From contig CALUJT010000095.1 in assembly GCA_944321005.1 (NCBI GenBank), positions 1-8,124 on the forward strand: a stretch of 8,124 nucleotides of DNA. The letters are read 5' to 3'. The notes under the pieces are model-generated. The model had not been told where the DNA came from. It made no database searches and saw only the letters and a list, made by a program, of their open reading frames with translations. Shown in pieces: positions 5,798-8,124 of this stretch (within the stretch, counting starts at the first letter, position 1; every line of letters begins with the position of its first letter). This stretch comes from an uncultured Atopobiaceae bacterium (GTDB lineage: Bacteria; Actinomycetota; Coriobacteriia; Coriobacteriales; Atopobiaceae). Made by a program: the position numbers and the translations under genes.

Positions 5798-7015
5798 TTA
5801 CTCCTCCACCTTCACGGGCGTGTCGGACGTGCTGCCCACGGCCTCGACCCTCACGTCAAACCTCCGCGCAAAGCGCCCGAGCAGCCACGACGCCACCATC
5901 GTGAGGATGAGGTAGGCCACCGTGGAGATGAGCGCCGTCTGGAACTGCTGGTAGTAGATGCCGGCTACGGTGGTGGTGGCAAACATGAGGTCGAACGTGC
6001 CGATGACGGAGAGCACCGAGGAGTCCTTGATGTTGATGACGAGCTCGTTGGAGAGGCCGGGGATCGAGTACTTGATGCCCTGCGGGAAGACGACCTTGGC
6101 CATGGCCTGCCACTGGGAGAGGCCCAGCGAGCGCGCCGCCTCGGTCTGGCCCTTGTCCACGGACTCGATGCCGCCGCGCAGGACCTCCATCATGTAGGCG
6201 GTGGAGTTGAGCGTGATGGTAACCAGGCCGGCGAGGAAGGTGGTCCAGATGCCGTTGATCTGCGTGGTGGTGAGGCTCGTCATGCGGAAGATGCCAAAGA
6301 CGCCGTAGTAGATGATCATCGCCTGGACCATCATCGGCGTGCCGCGCACCACGGTGGAGTAGACCTTGGCAAAGCCCGAGCCCACAACCTTCCAGAAGCG
6401 CACGAAGTCGTTGTCGGGACGGTCGATGGTCTGGACGCGCGCGAAGACCAGCAGGAGCGCCAGGAAAAACGCGATGACGGTGCCAAAGACCGCCAGCTCG
6501 ACGGTGGTGACAAGACCGGTGAAGAAGGTGTCGCGACCCTGGTAGAGGATGTAGCACATGCTCTCCAGCATGGGCTCGGGACGCTTGGGGTCGGCCATGT
6601 TGGCAGCCGCCACCGCCACGTTCCAGGCCGAGGCCACGCCCATGACCACGCGGTCGACAAAGAGCACGAGCACGATCGCCCACACCACGTACGAGGCGTA
6701 GCGCAGCGCGCGGCGGACGGCAGGCTTGGCAAAGGGCGAGAAGGACGCGTAGTCGCGCCACTTTGCGAGCTTGGTCACGAGGGCGACGGCGCTCACCACG
6801 AGCCAGGCGACGAGCAGGTAGTACATCACGAGCTCGACGGTGAACGCCTGCGAGAGGAAGCTCATCGCCGGGCGGGTCGAGCTCGAGAGCAGCATGCCCA
6901 CGAACGCCGCCGCGCTCGTGCCGAGAAGAACGTAGCGGTGGTCGTCGAGGAAGAACGAGGCCACGCGACCGCGCGTCCTTCTCGCCGTCTGCTCGCCGGA
7001 GGGAGCGGAGCTCAT
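5798..7015 (-). CDS. Polar amino-acid ABC importer, permease with long N-terminal extension
   Basis: This is the membrane channel subunit of the importer, in the HisM/GlnP group. The C-terminal 240 residues are the normal domain: a TM segment at about 165-193, RGTPMMVQ (224-231), further segments at 231-243 and 255-275, the EAA coupling loop EAARSLGLSQWQAMAKVVFP (292-311) that docks to the ATPase, then GLSNELVINIKDSSVLSVIG and a last TM segment at about 360-379. Family members are usually near 220 residues; this one has 405. The extra 150 contain at least three hydrophobic stretches (about 28-44, 60-81, 107-126) of no domain I recognise. The ATG at 7015 follows AAGGAG by about 8 bases. Gene order is binding protein, permease, ATPase, with a stable hairpin in the gap before it. 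Confidence 0.93.
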   Translation of the reverse strand: MSSAPSGEQTARRTRGRVASFFLDDHRYVLLGTSAAAFVGMLLSSSTRPAMSFLSQAFTVELVMYYLLVAWLVVSAVALVTKLAKWRDYASFSPFAKPAVRRALRYASYVVWAIVLVLFVDRVVMGVASAWNVAVAAANMADPKRPEPMLESMCYILYQGRDTFFTGLVTTVELAVFGTVIAFFLALLLVFARVQTIDRPDNDFVRFWKVVGSGFAKVYSTVVRGTPMMVQAMIIYYGVFGIFRMTSLTTTQINGIWTTFLAGLVTITLNSTAYMMEVLRGGIESVDKGQTEAARSLGLSQWQAMAKVVFPQGIKYSIPGLSNELVINIKDSSVLSVIGTFDLMFATTTVAGIYYQQFQTALISTVAYLILTMVASWLLGRFARRFDVRVEAVGSTSDTPVKVEE

Positions 7016-7044
7016 CTTGTATCTCCTTCGTATTTCATGCGTGC

Positions 7045-7095
7045 GGGCGCGCGCCCTCGTATGCGGCGCGCGCCCCTATCTTACGCAACGTTGCG
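7045..7095 (-). other. GC-rich hairpins between binding-protein and permease genes
   Basis: GGGCGCGCGCC (7045-7055) pairs exactly with GGCGCGCGCCC (7065-7075) across a 9-base loop. A second palindrome, CGCAACGTTGCG, is at 7084-7095, closer to the binding-protein stop (7119-7117). No U-run follows on the operon strand. Such hairpins after a binding-protein gene commonly stabilise its message or partly stop transcription, so that more binding protein than membrane subunits is made. That role is inferred. Confidence 0.65.
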
Positions 7096-7116
7096 GGGGA
7101 CTACCCCTTCTTCACA

Positions 7117-8046
7117 TTAGGCCGGCTGACGGTCCATGCAGTCGTTCCACATCTGCTGGCGCTCGTCCTCCGGGATGGCGTTGATGACCTCGTTGATCTG
7201 CTCGAGAACGGCCTCCTGGCCCTTGGCGATGGCGGCGTTGTCCGGCATGACCGAGCCCTCGAACTTGTCGGTCATCTCGAGCTCCACGAAGTCGGGGTAG
7301 GTCTCGAGCAGCTTGGGCACGGAGAGCATCGAGTAGGTGATGACGTCGCTCGTGCCGGAGGCGAGGCTCTCCACGACCACGGGCACGGTCTCGCCCGGGG
7401 TCATGTGGTTGATGTCGGGGATCTGCTCGATGACGTCGTCGTACATCGTTGCGGCCTGGCCCATGATCGAGGCGCCCGCCAGATCGGCGAACGTGGTGGC
7501 GCCGGCATAGGCGGAGTCCTTCTTGGTGATCATGACGATGTCGTCGTCGATGTAGGAGTCGGAGAAGTCCGCGGACTGGGAGCGCTCCGGGTCAACGGAC
7601 ATGCCGGCGCAGACGATGTCGATCTGGCCGTTGTTGAGGGCGTCGATGAGGCCGGTGAAGTCGAGCTTCACGGCCACGGGCTCCATGCCCAGGGCCTCGG
7701 CGATGCGCTTGGCGACCTGCACGTCGTAGCCGTCGGCGTAGGCGCCGGAGACGTTCTCGATGGGGATGGTGAACTCGGACTCCTCGGAGACCTGCCAGTT
7801 GTACGGGGCGTAGGCGGCCTCCATGCCAACGCGGAGGGTCTTGCCGTCGCCGAGCGTGGCGGCCTCGGTGGTGTCCGCGGCGTCGTCGGCCGGCTCGTCG
7901 GTGGTGTCCGTGGTGGAGTCCTGCGCGGCGGGGCCGCAGCCGGAAAGGACCATCACGCCTCCCATGCCCGCCACGAGGCTCGAGAGCTTGAGGAAGTCGC
8001 GGCGAGAGACTCTGTCAGATACGTACACGTGCGGGGTGGCCTTCAT
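7117..8046 (-). CDS. Polar amino-acid ABC importer, substrate-binding lipoprotein with Tat signal
   Basis: This is the extracellular receptor that binds the amino acid and hands it to the permease. The 309-residue product has a twin-arginine signal, VSRRDFLK (13-20), a hydrophobic stretch (21-34) and lipobox LSGC (34-37), so it is a Tat-exported lipoprotein anchored at Cys37. After an acidic Asp/Thr-rich linker (about 42-64), the periplasmic-binding-protein type 2 domain (SBP_bac_3) begins with LRVGMEAAYAPYNW, then GYDVQVAKRIAEALG, LIDALNNGQIDIVCAGMSVDPERSQSADFSDSY and further typical text. The ligand cannot be named from sequence. The ATG at 8046 is chosen because AAAGGA lies 6 bases upstream and the signal peptide then starts correctly; the frame is open for 26 codons further upstream, but without signal features. 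First gene of the importer operon. Confidence 0.94.
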   Translation of the reverse strand: MKATPHVYVSDRVSRRDFLKLSSLVAGMGGVMVLSGCGPAAQDSTTDTTDEPADDAADTTEAATLGDGKTLRVGMEAAYAPYNWQVSEESEFTIPIENVSGAYADGYDVQVAKRIAEALGMEPVAVKLDFTGLIDALNNGQIDIVCAGMSVDPERSQSADFSDSYIDDDIVMITKKDSAYAGATTFADLAGASIMGQAATMYDDVIEQIPDINHMTPGETVPVVVESLASGTSDVITYSMLSVPKLLETYPDFVELEMTDKFEGSVMPDNAAIAKGQEAVLEQINEVINAIPEDERQQMWNDCMDRQPA

Positions 8047-8094
8047 GGTGGTTCCTTTCCCTTTTTGAGTAATCCCCTTCCGCGCGACGCAACC

Positions 8095-8115
8095 GGAGGG
8101 GACCCATTCCCCTCC
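8095..8115 (-). other. Hairpin upstream of the importer operon
   Basis: GGAGGGGA (8095-8102) and TCCCCTCC (8108-8115) form an 8-bp stem with a 5-base loop, 49 bases before the binding-protein start. No U-run follows it in the direction of the operon, so it is not an obvious attenuator. The promoter is probably beyond the window; only 78 bases of upstream sequence are visible and no riboswitch class could be recognised. Confidence 0.4.
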
Positions 8116-8124
8116 CCCTTGCAA

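Noticed and set aside
4925..7120. Long open frame on the plus strand opposite the ABC importer genes
   Set aside because: Rich in His, Arg, Asp and Gly, with no domain and no ribosome-binding site. It is a high-GC shadow of three clear minus-strand genes.
8047..8124. Extension of the binding-protein frame upstream of 8046
   Set aside because: The added 26 residues would bury the Tat signal, and the internal ATG has its own ribosome-binding site.

Overview
The window is high-GC bacterial DNA with strong Shine-Dalgarno sites and a lipoprotein/Tat export style that suggest a Gram-positive actinobacterium. The GroES/GroEL sequences, the long glutamine-dependent NAD synthetase and the amino-acid ABC cassette would fit the Coriobacteriia (Olsenella/Collinsella-like). 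This lineage call is an inference from protein flavour and composition, not a database match.

Layout from left to right. (1) 1-540, minus strand: the 5' end of groEL (cut by the window edge) preceded by groES, with a perfect 13-bp-stem palindrome between the two genes. (2) 723-794: a perfect 33-bp inverted repeat in the gap between the divergent groES and lipoprotein genes. (3) 839-1969, plus strand: a secreted lipoprotein with two copies of one domain around a central YobA-like domain. (4) 1976-2064: a second copy of the 72-bp palindrome between the convergent lipoprotein and nadE genes. (5) 2066-4006, minus: glutamine-dependent NAD+ synthetase, nadE. (6) 4020-4971: a REP-associated tyrosine transposase (RAYT) gene bracketed by the same repeat arms. 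(7) 4973-8046, minus: a polar amino-acid ABC importer operon in the order binding protein, permease, ATPase.

The most interesting signal is the RAYT/REP system. The arms at 723-794, 1976-2047, 4020-4120 and 4919-4971 are one repeat family. Each arm is itself a near-palindrome (a REP-like unit), and two arms in inverted orientation make a BIME-like 72-bp hairpin. The two complete copies differ at four bases that are two compensating pairs, so both remain perfectly self-complementary. The outer ends of the transposase-bearing segment match the ends of the small palindromes, so the small copies look like gene-less versions of the RAYT element. A different palindrome with a related core lies inside the groE operon.

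The housekeeping genes are otherwise conventional. GroES/GroEL form the chaperonin, NadE completes NAD synthesis, and the importer probably brings in a polar amino acid. Nearly every gap between transcription units holds a palindrome placed within a few bases of a stop codon or ribosome-binding site, so the repeats probably shape transcript ends. No tRNA, rRNA or CRISPR array was seen.
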